A stretch of 64,000 nucleotides of DNA, from contig NC_006087.1 in the NCBI RefSeq assembly GCF_000007665.1, positions 930,001 to 994,000 on the forward strand, read 5' to 3'. Below are positions 18,192-26,861 of this stretch, piece by piece. The notes under the pieces were generated by a model that was not told where the DNA came from, searched no databases, and saw nothing but the letters and a program-made list of their open reading frames with translations. Source of the stretch: Leifsonia xyli subsp. xyli str. CTCB07 (lineage in GTDB: Bacteria; Actinomycetota; Actinomycetes; Actinomycetales; Microbacteriaceae). Both the position numbers and the translations under genes were made by a program. Numbering within the stretch: position 1 is the stretch's first letter; every line of letters begins with the position of its first letter.

Positions 18192-19900
18192 CCCCCGAGC
18201 GGCTCCTCTCCGGCCTGGACGATCAGCAGCGCGTCGCGGCCGAAGCGCTGTTCGGTCCCGTCTGCGTTCTCGCCGGCGCTGGAACCGGCAAGACCCGCGC
18301 GATCACCCACCGCATCGCCTACGGCGTCGCGTCCGGGGCGTTCACGCCGAACCGCGTGATGGCCCTCACTTTCACCACCCGTTCCGCCGCCGAGCTGCGC
18401 GGACGCCTCCGCCAGCTCGGGGCCGGAGGGGTCGCGGCGCGGACCTTCCACTCCGCTGCGCTGGCTCAGCTCAACTACTTCTGGCCCCAGGTGGTCGGTG
18501 GCCAGCTCCCGAGCGTTCTGGACGGCAAGGGCCGCGTTCTCGGCCACGCCGCGGAGAAGCTCGGTGCGCGCGTGGACACGGCGACGCTCCGGGATGTCGC
18601 CGCGGAGATCGAGTGGCGCAAGGTTACCGGCCTCAGCATCGACCAGTACGCGGAGCGGCTGACCGAACGCTCGATCCCCGGCGCGCTCCGCCCGGAGCAG
18701 CTGGTTGACCTCCACCGGACCTACGAAGAGCTCAAGGATGAGCGCAAGCAGCTCGATTTCGAGGATGTCCTCCTCGCCTGCGCCGGCATGATCGAGGTCG
18801 AGCCCTCCGTGGCCATGCAGGTGCGCGAGCAGTACCGCTTCTTCGTCGTCGACGAGTATCAGGATGTCTCCCCCCTTCAGCACCAGCTCCTCCGGTTGTG
18901 GCTCGGTCCCCGCAAGGACCTCTGCGTGGTCGGCGACGCCAGCCAGACCATCTACTCGTTCGCTGGCGCCCGCAGCGACTATCTCCTCGATTTCGGTCGC
19001 GAGCACCAGGGCGCGACGGTCGTCCGGCTGGAGCAGAACTACCGTTCGACACCGGCCGTGATCCGCACCGCCAACAACCTCATGCGCGGACGTGCGGGAG
19101 CGCTGACCCTGCACGCTGTCGCCGAACCCCGCCCCGGCGACGACGTCCCCCCGTCCGCCGAGTTCGAGGACGACCGCGCCGAGGCCCGCGCCGTCGTCGA
19201 AGCGATCGCCGCCGAGCTGGCCGCCGGGGCCCGCCCGGAGGGCATCGCCATCCTGTACCGGGTCAACGTTCAGTCCGCCGCCCTCGAACAAGCCCTCGGC
19301 GACCGGGGCATCAGCTACACCGTGCGCGGGGCCCGGCGCTTCTTCGACCTGCCCGAGGTCCGTCAGGCGATCATGACGCTGCGCGCCGCGAGCATGGCCG
19401 CCACCGACGAGCCGTTGTTCAAGTCTGTCAGCGATGTCCTCCGCACTCTCGGCTGGTCCGTGCAGCCTCCGGAGGCCCGCGGAGCCGTCCGCGACCGCTG
19501 GGAGTCGCTCAACGCGATCATGGGTCTCGTCGACGACGTCCCCGCCGGCACCTCCTTCCGCCGTTTCACCGACGAACTCCTCGCCCGTCAGGCGGGCCAG
19601 CACGAGCCGATCCTCGCCGCCGTCACCCTCGGCACCCTGCACGCCGCCAAGGGCCTCGAGTGGGACTCGGTCTATCTCATCGGCCTCAGCGAGGGGCTCG
19701 TCCCCATCAGCTACGCGAGCTCGTTCGAGCAGATCGACGAGGAGCGTCGCCTTCTCTACGTCGGCATCACCCGCGCCCGCAAGCGCCTCCGCCTGAGCTG
19801 GGCGCAGCGGAGCGCTCAGCCGGGACGCCCGGTTCTGCGCCAGGCGTCGCGTTTCCTGGCGGAGCTCGCGGCGCCCGCGGTCGACCAGCGGCGCGCCTGA
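18188..19900 (+). CDS. uvrD2: UvrD2-type superfamily 1 DNA helicase, without HRDC domain
   Basis: 570 aa, GTG start overlapping nudC. All SF1A motifs are intact: AGAGTGKTR (about 31-39), FTTRSAAELRGRL, FFVVDEYQDVSPLQ (about 220), GDASQTIYSFAG, QNYRS, TLHAAKGLEWD and YVGITRARKRL. Mycobacterial UvrD2 is about 700 aa and carries an HRDC domain and a tetracysteine motif; both are absent here. Acts in DNA repair or replication restart. Co-transcribed with nudC. Confidence 0.88.
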   Translation: MTPERLLSGLDDQQRVAAEALFGPVCVLAGAGTGKTRAITHRIAYGVASGAFTPNRVMALTFTTRSAAELRGRLRQLGAGGVAARTFHSAALAQLNYFWPQVVGGQLPSVLDGKGRVLGHAAEKLGARVDTATLRDVAAEIEWRKVTGLSIDQYAERLTERSIPGALRPEQLVDLHRTYEELKDERKQLDFEDVLLACAGMIEVEPSVAMQVREQYRFFVVDEYQDVSPLQHQLLRLWLGPRKDLCVVGDASQTIYSFAGARSDYLLDFGREHQGATVVRLEQNYRSTPAVIRTANNLMRGRAGALTLHAVAEPRPGDDVPPSAEFEDDRAEARAVVEAIAAELAAGARPEGIAILYRVNVQSAALEQALGDRGISYTVRGARRFFDLPEVRQAIMTLRAASMAATDEPLFKSVSDVLRTLGWSVQPPEARGAVRDRWESLNAIMGLVDDVPAGTSFRRFTDELLARQAGQHEPILAAVTLGTLHAAKGLEWDSVYLIGLSEGLVPISYASSFEQIDEERRLLYVGITRARKRLRLSWAQRSAQPGRPVLRQASRFLAELAAPAVDQRRA

Positions 19901-19914
19901 CGCCCCGCATCCCC

Positions 19915-20677
19915 TCACCACGGCCGCACCGGCCGTGCCGCATCGGGCCGGACGCACCCGCACTCGGGATGCGCTGGCCGCTCCACTTCGGCCCAGTGCG
20001 CTGAAGCCCGATCGTAGATAGCGCTGGCCGTGCCGCTTCGGGCGTGCCCCGTCGAGGACCCCCAAGACCAGTCCCGCTGCGGTCGACGCCACCGAAGCGC
20101 TCACGAGTTTCGACTCCGCGGGCAGCGGCGCGACATGCAATTGCGCGGCCATCGCCGGCTACGCCGGGTCCGCGTCCCGGCGGTGATCGGCTGTGGCGAT
20201 CGGCGTTTCGGGTGCGGTGACCCCATCGGGCGCGGCAACGGGCGCAGCGGGGCCGAGCGGGGCTCCGGCGCTCGGTCCTTCCCGAGGCGGCTCCGGCCAG
20301 CCGGCTTCCCGGACGGCGACGCCGCCCTCCCGGAGCATCCCGCCCAGCTTCTCAGCGGTGCGCCTGCCGCCGTCCACCACGACCATCGGCGGTCTGCGCG
20401 GCGGACTCCCGGATTCGCTGACCCCGCCCGCGTTTCTCTCGACGATCAGCGGTCCCAGAAGCCCGAGCAGCTGCGCGGCGGCTCCCGGCGCTCCGCCCGC
20501 TGTCCGTGCCACCACCTCGAGCACCCCGAGCGACACCCCGCTCGCGAGCGCGGCGAGCATCCGCTCCTCGACGGTCCCGAACGGATCGAGAACGAGCACA
20601 GGCGCGTCGATGCCGAATTGGAGGGCGTTCGGGGAGCGCCAGACGCGCTGGATGCGAGGGGCGAGTGCCAGTGCCAT
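19915..20677 (-). pseudogene. Cyclodehydratase-like protein (Rv3196-type), frameshifted
   Basis: The first 172 codons (start MALALAPRIQRVWRSPNALQ, then VLDPFGTVEERMLAAL and MVVVDGGRRTAEKLGGML) resemble the Rv3196-like proteins with a bacteriocin cyclodehydratase-type N-domain. That frame stops at 20159. The C-terminal part continues in other frames: VSASVASTAAGLVLGVLDG around 20080, then ERPAHPECGCVRPDAARP ending with a TGA at 19915-19917; HPECGC is a hallmark end of this family. At least two frameshifts are needed. The position between uvrD2 and the zincin gene matches Mycobacterium order. Confidence 0.65.
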
Positions 20678-20763
20678 CTCGCCACCCTGCCAGCAGCGGA
20701 CGCTTCCCGGCGGTTATCCACAGGATAATGTTTGGGCAAAAAAGAGAAGTGGCGCTGTTCCGG

Positions 20764-22107
20764 TCACCCCTCGGCGGGTCGCTCCCCGTCCTCGCGCAGC
20801 AGGTCCTCGATCGCCTGGTCGACCGCGTCTCGTTCCGGTTCCTCTCCCGACGCCAACGCGGTCAGCCGCGCGACGAGCGGGGAAGGATCGTCCAGGTCGC
20901 TCGGCTGGGGGAGCAGGTCCGGGTGCGACCAGAGGGCGTCACGTCCCTCCTGGCCGATGGCTTCCGTCACCGCTCGCCACATCGCTGCGGCCTCGCGCAG
21001 GCGGCGCGGCCGGAGCTCCAGGCCCACGAGCGTCGCGAAGGCGGACTCGGCCGGCCCACCGGACGCGCGGCGTCGGCGCACTGTCTCCGCGATCGCGTCG
21101 GCCCGCGGCAGGAGGCCGGTCGCGCTGGTGGTCACGACATCCACCCAGCCCTCGATGAGCGCGAGCATCGTCTCGAGACGCCCGAGCGTCTCCAGCTGGT
21201 CCTCGCTCTTCGGCGGGATGAGGGCGCCGGAGACCATCGCCTTGCGCAGCTCTTCGGGGTTCGCCGGGTCGAAGTTCTCTGCCAGCGACTCCAGACGCGC
21301 GGTTTCGATCGCGATGCCTTTCGCGAAAGCGGTGATCTGGGTGATGAGCTGCAGGCGCAGCCACTTGGCGTGCCGGAACAGCCGCGCGTGGGCGAGCTCA
21401 CGCACCGCGAGGTAGAGCTGGACCTGGTCGGCCGGGATGTCGAGTCCCTCGCCGAACTCCGCGACGTTCTGGGGGACGAGCGCCGCCGTGCCTTCCGCCA
21501 GGAGCGGAATGCCGATGTCGCCCCCGGAGACGACTTCCTTGGAGAGCTGTCCGACCACCTGGCCGAGCTGCATCGCGAAGAGGGCGCCGCCGACCGATCG
21601 CATCAGGGCGCCCGCGTTCTGGATCATCCCCTGCATCTCCTCGGGAGCGTGTTCGGTCAGCACACGGGTGAGGGCGTCGGAGATGCTGAGGGCGACGGGC
21701 TCGGCGAGCTGAGTCCACAGCGGCATCGTCTGGCGCGCCCACTCCGCGCGGCCGATCAGCTCGGGGGCGCCGGGGAGTCCCGCGACGGTCGTGGCCCCAT
21801 CGAGCCAGAGCTCGGCGATATGGAAGGCCTGGTCGAGCGTCGCGTGCTCCGCCGGGGCAGCGGAATGGGCGCCCTGGCTCGCCAGCGTGCGTGCCTGCTG
21901 GGTCGCGAGGTCCCAGTTGACGCCGCCGCCGGGGTTCAGCAGGGCGTTCTGCAGCTGTCCGAGCAGCTGCTGGATGCTGGCCGGGTCGTTCGGGAGCCTG
22001 GCGGCGCCGGCGAGCTGACCGGGGTCGATCGCGGAGCCGCCGGAGAGGAACTCGCGCAGCATGTCCCGGAACTCGTTCTCCGGGTCCTTGTCCGGTTCCT
22101 CGCCCAT
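20764..22107 (-). CDS. Zincin-like putative metalloprotease (DUF2342)
   Basis: 447 aa. Belongs to the DUF2342/TIGR03624 group next to UPF0182 and PDZ-protease genes in actinobacteria. Seen here: NEFRDMLREFLSGG at the start, ALFAMQLGQVVGQLSKEVVS (about 165-185), and VRELAHARLFRHAKWL (about 238), the family's zincin-like helix. A classical HExxH is not present at that site; E and H are in the order RELAHARLF. No signal peptide. Biochemical activity is not established. Confidence 0.8.
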   Translation of the reverse strand: MGEEPDKDPENEFRDMLREFLSGGSAIDPGQLAGAARLPNDPASIQQLLGQLQNALLNPGGGVNWDLATQQARTLASQGAHSAAPAEHATLDQAFHIAELWLDGATTVAGLPGAPELIGRAEWARQTMPLWTQLAEPVALSISDALTRVLTEHAPEEMQGMIQNAGALMRSVGGALFAMQLGQVVGQLSKEVVSGGDIGIPLLAEGTAALVPQNVAEFGEGLDIPADQVQLYLAVRELAHARLFRHAKWLRLQLITQITAFAKGIAIETARLESLAENFDPANPEELRKAMVSGALIPPKSEDQLETLGRLETMLALIEGWVDVVTTSATGLLPRADAIAETVRRRRASGGPAESAFATLVGLELRPRRLREAAAMWRAVTEAIGQEGRDALWSHPDLLPQPSDLDDPSPLVARLTALASGEEPERDAVDQAIEDLLREDGERPAEG

Positions 22108-22271
22108 GAGCGCGCCCTTCGTCTCGAATCTTTCCCGGCCGTCTGGTTACGGCTTTCCAGGCTTGCCCTCTACGCTAGCCCGTGACACCCAAGAGCCGGG
22201 TGAAAATCGGCCCATGCCCGCCTGGCCCGGCGTGCGCCTGTGGCGAACATAACCGAAGGGACCAGCTGGAC

Positions 22272-23435
22272 GTGATCCTCCTCGACGACGGTGACCCATA
22301 CCGCCGAGCGCAGGGCGGCGAAGACGGCGACCTCCGTCAGCCCGGGAGCGTCGCTCCCTCCCGGCGCGTCGTCGCTGGCTGGGTCGCGGTCGCCCTCGCC
22401 GTCGTTCTCACACTGGTGCTCGCGCTCGTGCCCGCTCCGTTCGTCATCGAGCGGCCCGGGCCCGTTTTCAATACGCTCGGGACCGACCAGCGCGTCGGCG
22501 CCGCACCGTCCAAGGATGCGAAAGAGCTGATCAGCATCCCCGGACAGAAGACTTACCCGACCTCGGGCTCCCTCGACCTGCTGACAGTCTCGGTCGACGG
22601 GAACCCCGACGAGCGGCCGAGCTGGCTCGACATCCTGGGTGCGTGGTTCGACCCGAGCCGCGCGGTTCTGCCGATCGACGCCGTGTTCCCGCCCGGGACC
22701 ACGACGCAGCAGTCGAACGCCGAGAACGCGGCGTTGATGGTGGACTCGCAGCAGGATGCCGTCGCCGCCGCGCTCACTCAGCTCGGCTACGAGTTCCCCC
22801 AGGCCGTCTCCGTCAAACAGCTCATCAAGGGCACGCCTGCGGCGACCGTGCTGAAGGACGGGGATGAGATCATGAGCGTCAACGGCGCGACGGTGCAGAG
22901 CGTCCAGGGCCTCCGCGGCCTCGTCGAGAAGAACGGCACCTCGAAGCCGGCTGAACTCGGGATCGTGCGGGACGGCGCGGCGAGCACCGTCCAGCTGACC
23001 CCCGTGGAGAGCGGGGGTCGTGCCGTGCTCGGGATCGGTGCGGGCATGGACTACACCTTCCCGTTCGAGGTGAAGATCCAGCTGGACGATGTGGGCGGCC
23101 CGAGCGCCGGCCAGATGTTCGCGCTCGGCATCATGGACAAGCTGACGCCGGACGAGCTCACCGGCGGCAAGAAGATTGCCGGCACCGGGACGATCGACAA
23201 CGTGGGAACGATCGGCCCTATCGGCGGCATCCGGCAGAAGATGTATGCCGCTCGCGACACCGGCGGTGCGCAGTACTTCCTCGCGCCGCGGTCCAATTGC
23301 GATGAGGTGACCGGTCACATCCCCTCCGGTCTGCAAGTGTTTGCGGTCACGAAGCTCGTCGACTCGCTGAAGGTGCTGAAGGCCGTGAGCGCGGGGGCGA
23401 GCACAGACGGCCTGCCACGCTGCCCGGCCTCCTGA
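22272..23435 (+). CDS. PDZ-domain membrane protease, Lon-like (YlbL family)
   Basis: 387 aa from the GTG at 22272, with GAAGGGA about 10 nt upstream; the frame is open to 22182. One N-terminal membrane helix (about 35-57, VVAGWVAVALAVVLTLVLAL) is followed by a PDZ domain (IKGTPAATVLKDGDEIMSVN, about 185-260) and a Lon-type S16 domain. The Ser-Lys dyad reads GGPSAGQM (about 280) and IGGIRQKMYAA (about 322). The active site faces the outside. Divergent from the zincin gene, upstream of UPF0182, an order shared with Rv3193c-Rv3195. Confidence 0.88.
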   Translation: MILLDDGDPYRRAQGGEDGDLRQPGSVAPSRRVVAGWVAVALAVVLTLVLALVPAPFVIERPGPVFNTLGTDQRVGAAPSKDAKELISIPGQKTYPTSGSLDLLTVSVDGNPDERPSWLDILGAWFDPSRAVLPIDAVFPPGTTTQQSNAENAALMVDSQQDAVAAALTQLGYEFPQAVSVKQLIKGTPAATVLKDGDEIMSVNGATVQSVQGLRGLVEKNGTSKPAELGIVRDGAASTVQLTPVESGGRAVLGIGAGMDYTFPFEVKIQLDDVGGPSAGQMFALGIMDKLTPDELTGGKKIAGTGTIDNVGTIGPIGGIRQKMYAARDTGGAQYFLAPRSNCDEVTGHIPSGLQVFAVTKLVDSLKVLKAVSAGASTDGLPRCPAS

Positions 23436-23545
23436 GCCTTCCCAGACCGTCCGGTTCCCGGCCGCGGGCGGAGGGAGGCTTTTCCAGCGATGCTCGCCTA
23501 GGATGGGTTCCGATCCATGTCAGGCGAGAGCAAGAGGGCCCATAG

Positions 23546-26509
23546 GTGACGTCAGCAGCTGCAGTTCGATCCCCAGGACGCCGTCGGGCGGCCGTCTGGA
23601 CCACTCTCGGGGTGATCGTGGCGCTGGTGATCCTGTTCTTCATCTTCGCCGGACTGTACGCTGACATCCTCTGGTATCAGCAGTTCGGCTTCCTCAGCGT
23701 GTTGACAACGCAGTGGTTCGCGGCCATCGCGATGTTCTTCGTCGGATTCCTGGGGATGGCCCTGCCGCTCTGGGTCGTCATCCAGCTGGCGTACCGGCTG
23801 CGCCCTGTCTACGCGAAGCTCAACAGTCAGCTGGACCGTTACCAGCAGGTGATCGAGCCGCTGCGGCGGCTCGCGATGTACGGCATCCCGATCGTTTTCG
23901 GGATTTTCGCGGGTGTCTCGGCGGCCAGCCGCTGGCAGACGGCCGCGATGTGGATCAACGGCACGCCGTACGGCAAAACGGACCCGCTCTTCCACCTCGA
24001 CATCGGCTTCTACTTGTTCGCGCTGCCGTTCTACCGCAGTGCGGTCGGCTTCGCCTCGGCGGTCGTCCTCATTTCGCTGCTTGCCACGCTCGCGACCTGC
24101 TATCTGTACGGCTCGATCCGGCTCAGTGGCCGTGAGGTGCGCATCGCCCGGGCGGCCCGGGTGCAGATCTCGGTCATTGCCGCCGTCTACCTGCTGCTCC
24201 AGGGTGTGAGCGTCTGGCTGGATCGCTATGCCACCGTGACCGATGCCAATGTCAACAATATGATCAACGGCGCGGCCTACACCGACGTGAGCGCGACGAT
24301 CCCGGGCCAGGCCGTGCTGGCCGTCGCCGCCGTGTTCGTGGCCCTCCTCTTCGCTGTCACCGCGTTCACCGGCCGCTGGCGGTTCCCGGTCGTCGGAACC
24401 GCGCTGCTTATCGTGGCCGCTCTCGTCATTGGCGCGATCTACCCGTGGGCGATCCAGCGCTTCCAGGTGGAGCCGAGCCAGAAGACACTCGAGACGCCGT
24501 ACATCCAGGACTCCATCGAAGCCACCCGGGACGCCTACGGCCTGAGCGATATCGACGTTGTTCCGTACAACGCCACGACGAGCGCCGAAGCGGGCGCTCT
24601 GCGGCAGGACGCTCAGACCACCGCGCAGATCCGGATCATGGACCCGGCCGTCATCAGCCCGTCGTTCCAGCAGCTGCAGCAGTTCCGCCAGTACTACTCG
24701 TTCCCGCGGAACCTCAATGTCGACCGCTACACTCTCAATGGCAGCCAACAGGACGCCGTGGTCTCGGTGCGCGAGCTGAACCAGTCGGGCCTCACCAGCC
24801 GCAGCTGGTACAACGACACGGTCGTCTACACCCACGGCTACGGGATGGTCGCCGCGTACGGCAACCAGCGCTCCAGCGACGGCCAGCCCGTGTTCATGGA
24901 GTACGGCATCCCGACCCAGGGGACGTTCGGCGCATACGAACCGCGCGTCTACTTCGGCCAGCAGTCGCCGACCTACTCCATCGTGGGAGCGCAGAAGAGC
25001 GCCAAATCCATCGAACTCGACTACCCCGGTGGCGACAACGACGCCCAGCAGACATACACCACCTTCAGTGGCGACGGCGGTCCAAAGCTCGACAACATCT
25101 TCAATCGTCTGGTCTATGCGCTGAAGTTCCAGGACGAGCAGATCGTCCTCTCCACCGCCGTCAACAAGGACTCGCAGATCCTCTATGATCGCGACCCGAT
25201 CAAGCGCGTGAAGAAGGCGGCCCCCTACCTGACGATGGACTCGCAGGCCTACCCCGCCGTCATCGACGGCCGCATCAAATGGGTCGTCGACGGGTACACC
25301 ACGAGCAATCAGTTCCCCTATTCGCACGTCGGCAGCCTGAGCGATGCCATCGCAGACACCGAGACGCCGAAGTCGGCCTATGCCTTCGACGACATCAACT
25401 ACATCCGAAACTCGGTGAAGGCGACCGTGGACGCTTACGACGGCTCGGTCACGCTTTACGCCTGGGATGCCAAGGACCCGGTGCTGAAGACCTGGCAGAA
25501 GATCTTCCCGTCGACCATCAAGCCGATCAGTGCTATGAGCGCCCAGCTGCTTCAGCATGTGCGCTACCCGTCTGATCTGTTCAAGGTGCAGCGCTCGGTG
25601 CTGGGCCAGTATCACGTCACCGACGCGGGTTCCTTCTACTCGCGAGACGACGCCTGGACGACGCCGAACGACCCCACCTCGTCACCGACGGACCCGACAC
25701 TGCAACCGCCGTACTACCTGACGATGCAGATGCCGGGACAGAAAGCTCCGACGTTCTCGCTCTACACCACGTTCATCCCGCAGGCCGCGAGCGACTCCAG
25801 CCGGTCGATCCTGAAAGGCTATCTGGCGGTGGACGCGGACGCCGGCTCGACCAAGGGAAAAGTGGCCCCTGGCTACGGCAAGCTCAGACTCCTTTCGCTT
25901 CCCTCCAGCGACACCATCCCGGGGCCGGGGCAGGTGCAGAACAACTTCAACTCCGATCCGACCGTGTCTCAGGAACTTAACCTGCTGAGACAGGGCAAGA
26001 CGGATGTGACCAACGGCAACCTCCTCACATTGCCGGTGGGAGGTGGCCTGTTGTATGTGCAGCCGGTCTACGTCAAATCGACCGGTGAGACCAGCTACCC
26101 GATCCTGCAGAAGGTTCTCGTCGCCTTCGGCGACAAGATCGCGTTCGAGGACACCCTGGACCAGGCGCTCGACTCGCTGTTCGGCGGCGACTCGGGCGCG
26201 ACGGCCGGCGACAACAATGTCCCGGCCACGCCCGGTGGCTCCGGCGGCGGATCGAGTGGCGACGCTGGCTCCAGTGCCGGGGGTGGATCGAGCGGTGGGG
26301 GCGGATCGAGTGCCGGTGGGTCGAGCAGCGGCTCGGGTTCCTCGGGGACGCAGAGCAACGCCGCCCTGCAAAGGGCGCTTCAGCAGGCCAAGCAGGCGCT
26401 CTCCGACCGGGAAGCGGCGCTGAAGGCCGGCGATTGGGCCGCCTACGGCGCGGCGGACTCCCGCTTGCAGCAGGCCCTGCAAGCCGCCATCGCCGCAGAA
26501 GGAAGATAG
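23546..26509 (+). CDS. UPF0182 large membrane protein
   Basis: 987 aa, GTG start. Seven hydrophobic segments in the first 300 residues (for example LGVIVALVILFFIFAG, then QWFAAIAMFFVGF) precede a large external domain and a Gly/Ser-rich linker (about 890-935) with a final Ala/Gln helix. The sequence follows the UPF0182 (Rv3193c-like) family throughout (YADILWYQQFGF near 35). Role unknown, probably envelope. TAGGAT at about 23501 could be the -10. Confidence 0.9.
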   Translation: MTSAAAVRSPGRRRAAVWTTLGVIVALVILFFIFAGLYADILWYQQFGFLSVLTTQWFAAIAMFFVGFLGMALPLWVVIQLAYRLRPVYAKLNSQLDRYQQVIEPLRRLAMYGIPIVFGIFAGVSAASRWQTAAMWINGTPYGKTDPLFHLDIGFYLFALPFYRSAVGFASAVVLISLLATLATCYLYGSIRLSGREVRIARAARVQISVIAAVYLLLQGVSVWLDRYATVTDANVNNMINGAAYTDVSATIPGQAVLAVAAVFVALLFAVTAFTGRWRFPVVGTALLIVAALVIGAIYPWAIQRFQVEPSQKTLETPYIQDSIEATRDAYGLSDIDVVPYNATTSAEAGALRQDAQTTAQIRIMDPAVISPSFQQLQQFRQYYSFPRNLNVDRYTLNGSQQDAVVSVRELNQSGLTSRSWYNDTVVYTHGYGMVAAYGNQRSSDGQPVFMEYGIPTQGTFGAYEPRVYFGQQSPTYSIVGAQKSAKSIELDYPGGDNDAQQTYTTFSGDGGPKLDNIFNRLVYALKFQDEQIVLSTAVNKDSQILYDRDPIKRVKKAAPYLTMDSQAYPAVIDGRIKWVVDGYTTSNQFPYSHVGSLSDAIADTETPKSAYAFDDINYIRNSVKATVDAYDGSVTLYAWDAKDPVLKTWQKIFPSTIKPISAMSAQLLQHVRYPSDLFKVQRSVLGQYHVTDAGSFYSRDDAWTTPNDPTSSPTDPTLQPPYYLTMQMPGQKAPTFSLYTTFIPQAASDSSRSILKGYLAVDADAGSTKGKVAPGYGKLRLLSLPSSDTIPGPGQVQNNFNSDPTVSQELNLLRQGKTDVTNGNLLTLPVGGGLLYVQPVYVKSTGETSYPILQKVLVAFGDKIAFEDTLDQALDSLFGGDSGATAGDNNVPATPGGSGGGSSGDAGSSAGGGSSGGGGSSAGGSSSGSGSSGTQSNAALQRALQQAKQALSDREAALKAGDWAAYGAADSRLQQALQAAIAAEGR

Positions 26510-26524
26510 CCCCGCACGGGCCCT

Positions 26525-26606
26525 CCCTCCTCAGCCATCGATCCTCGCTCCTTCCGGGCGCACTGGCGTGCGCCCGGAAGGAGCGAGGATCGATGGCTGA
26601 GGAGGG
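26525..26606. repeat. 39-bp perfect inverted repeat
   Basis: Arms 26525-26563 and 26568-26606 are perfectly complementary with a 4-nt loop TGGC. It lies 16 bp after the UPF0182 stop and before the tRNA-fMet terminator. It lacks a clean U tract, so it is unusual as an intrinsic terminator; it could protect the 3' end of the mRNA, block read-through or be the relic of a small mobile repeat. Confidence 0.9.
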
Positions 26607-26624
26607 GACTCGGGCTGGGGAGAG

Positions 26625-26664
26625 AAAAAGCCCCTGATCTGGGGATACAGATCAGGGGCTTTTT
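26625..26664. terminator. Bidirectional terminator between UPF0182 gene and tRNA-fMet
   Basis: AAGCCCCTGATCT pairs with AGATCAGGGGCTT around an 8-nt loop. T runs flank both sides (TTTTTT on plus, TTTTT on minus), so it can end the tRNA transcript on the minus strand and read-through on the plus strand. Confidence 0.9.
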
Positions 26665-26741
26665 TGGTTGCGGGGGCAGGATTTGAACCTACGACCTCTG
26701 GGTTATGAGCCCAGCGAGCTACCGAGCTGCTCCACCCCGCG
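26665..26741 (-). tRNA. Initiator tRNA-Met (fMet), anticodon CAT
   Basis: 77 nt on the minus strand with encoded CCA. It starts CGCGGGGTGGAGCAG and ends CCCCCGCAACCA. The C1 x A72 mismatch and three G-C pairs in the anticodon stem (GGGCTCATAACCC) mark it as initiator tRNA. TAGAGT at 26753-26758 on the minus strand could be its -10. Confidence 0.95.
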
Positions 26742-26752
26742 TCACAATAATG

Positions 26753-26839
26753 ACTCTAGCACGGCTTCCGTGACCCTCGAAATCGGGGTCACCGACCGGG
26801 CGCGTCTCTGTATCGGTAGAACGCTCGTCCCAGTATGCT
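26753..26839. promoter_or_regulatory. Divergent promoter region with inverted repeat
   Basis: Between tRNA-fMet and the receiver/PIG-L operon. A minus-strand -10 TAGAGT sits at 26753-26758 and a plus-strand -10-like TATGCT at 26834-26839. GTGACCC (26770-26776) and GGGTCAC (26786-26792) form an inverted repeat around TCGAAATCG, a candidate operator for a response regulator. Confidence 0.4.
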
Positions 26840-26861
26840 CATCGCGAGAAAGGGATACGGA

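Noticed and set aside
20193..22185. Long plus-strand frames opposite the cyclodehydratase-like and zincin genes
   Set aside because: Arg/Gly/Pro-rich shadows without motifs; the minus strand has recognisable proteins.
23552..25615. 687-codon minus-strand frame opposite UPF0182
   Set aside because: Composition typical of a shadow; UPF0182 similarity is continuous on the plus strand.
26525..26606. CRISPR-like or attachment site reading of the inverted repeat
   Set aside because: Only one palindrome, no direct repeats or spacers, and no integrase near the tRNA.
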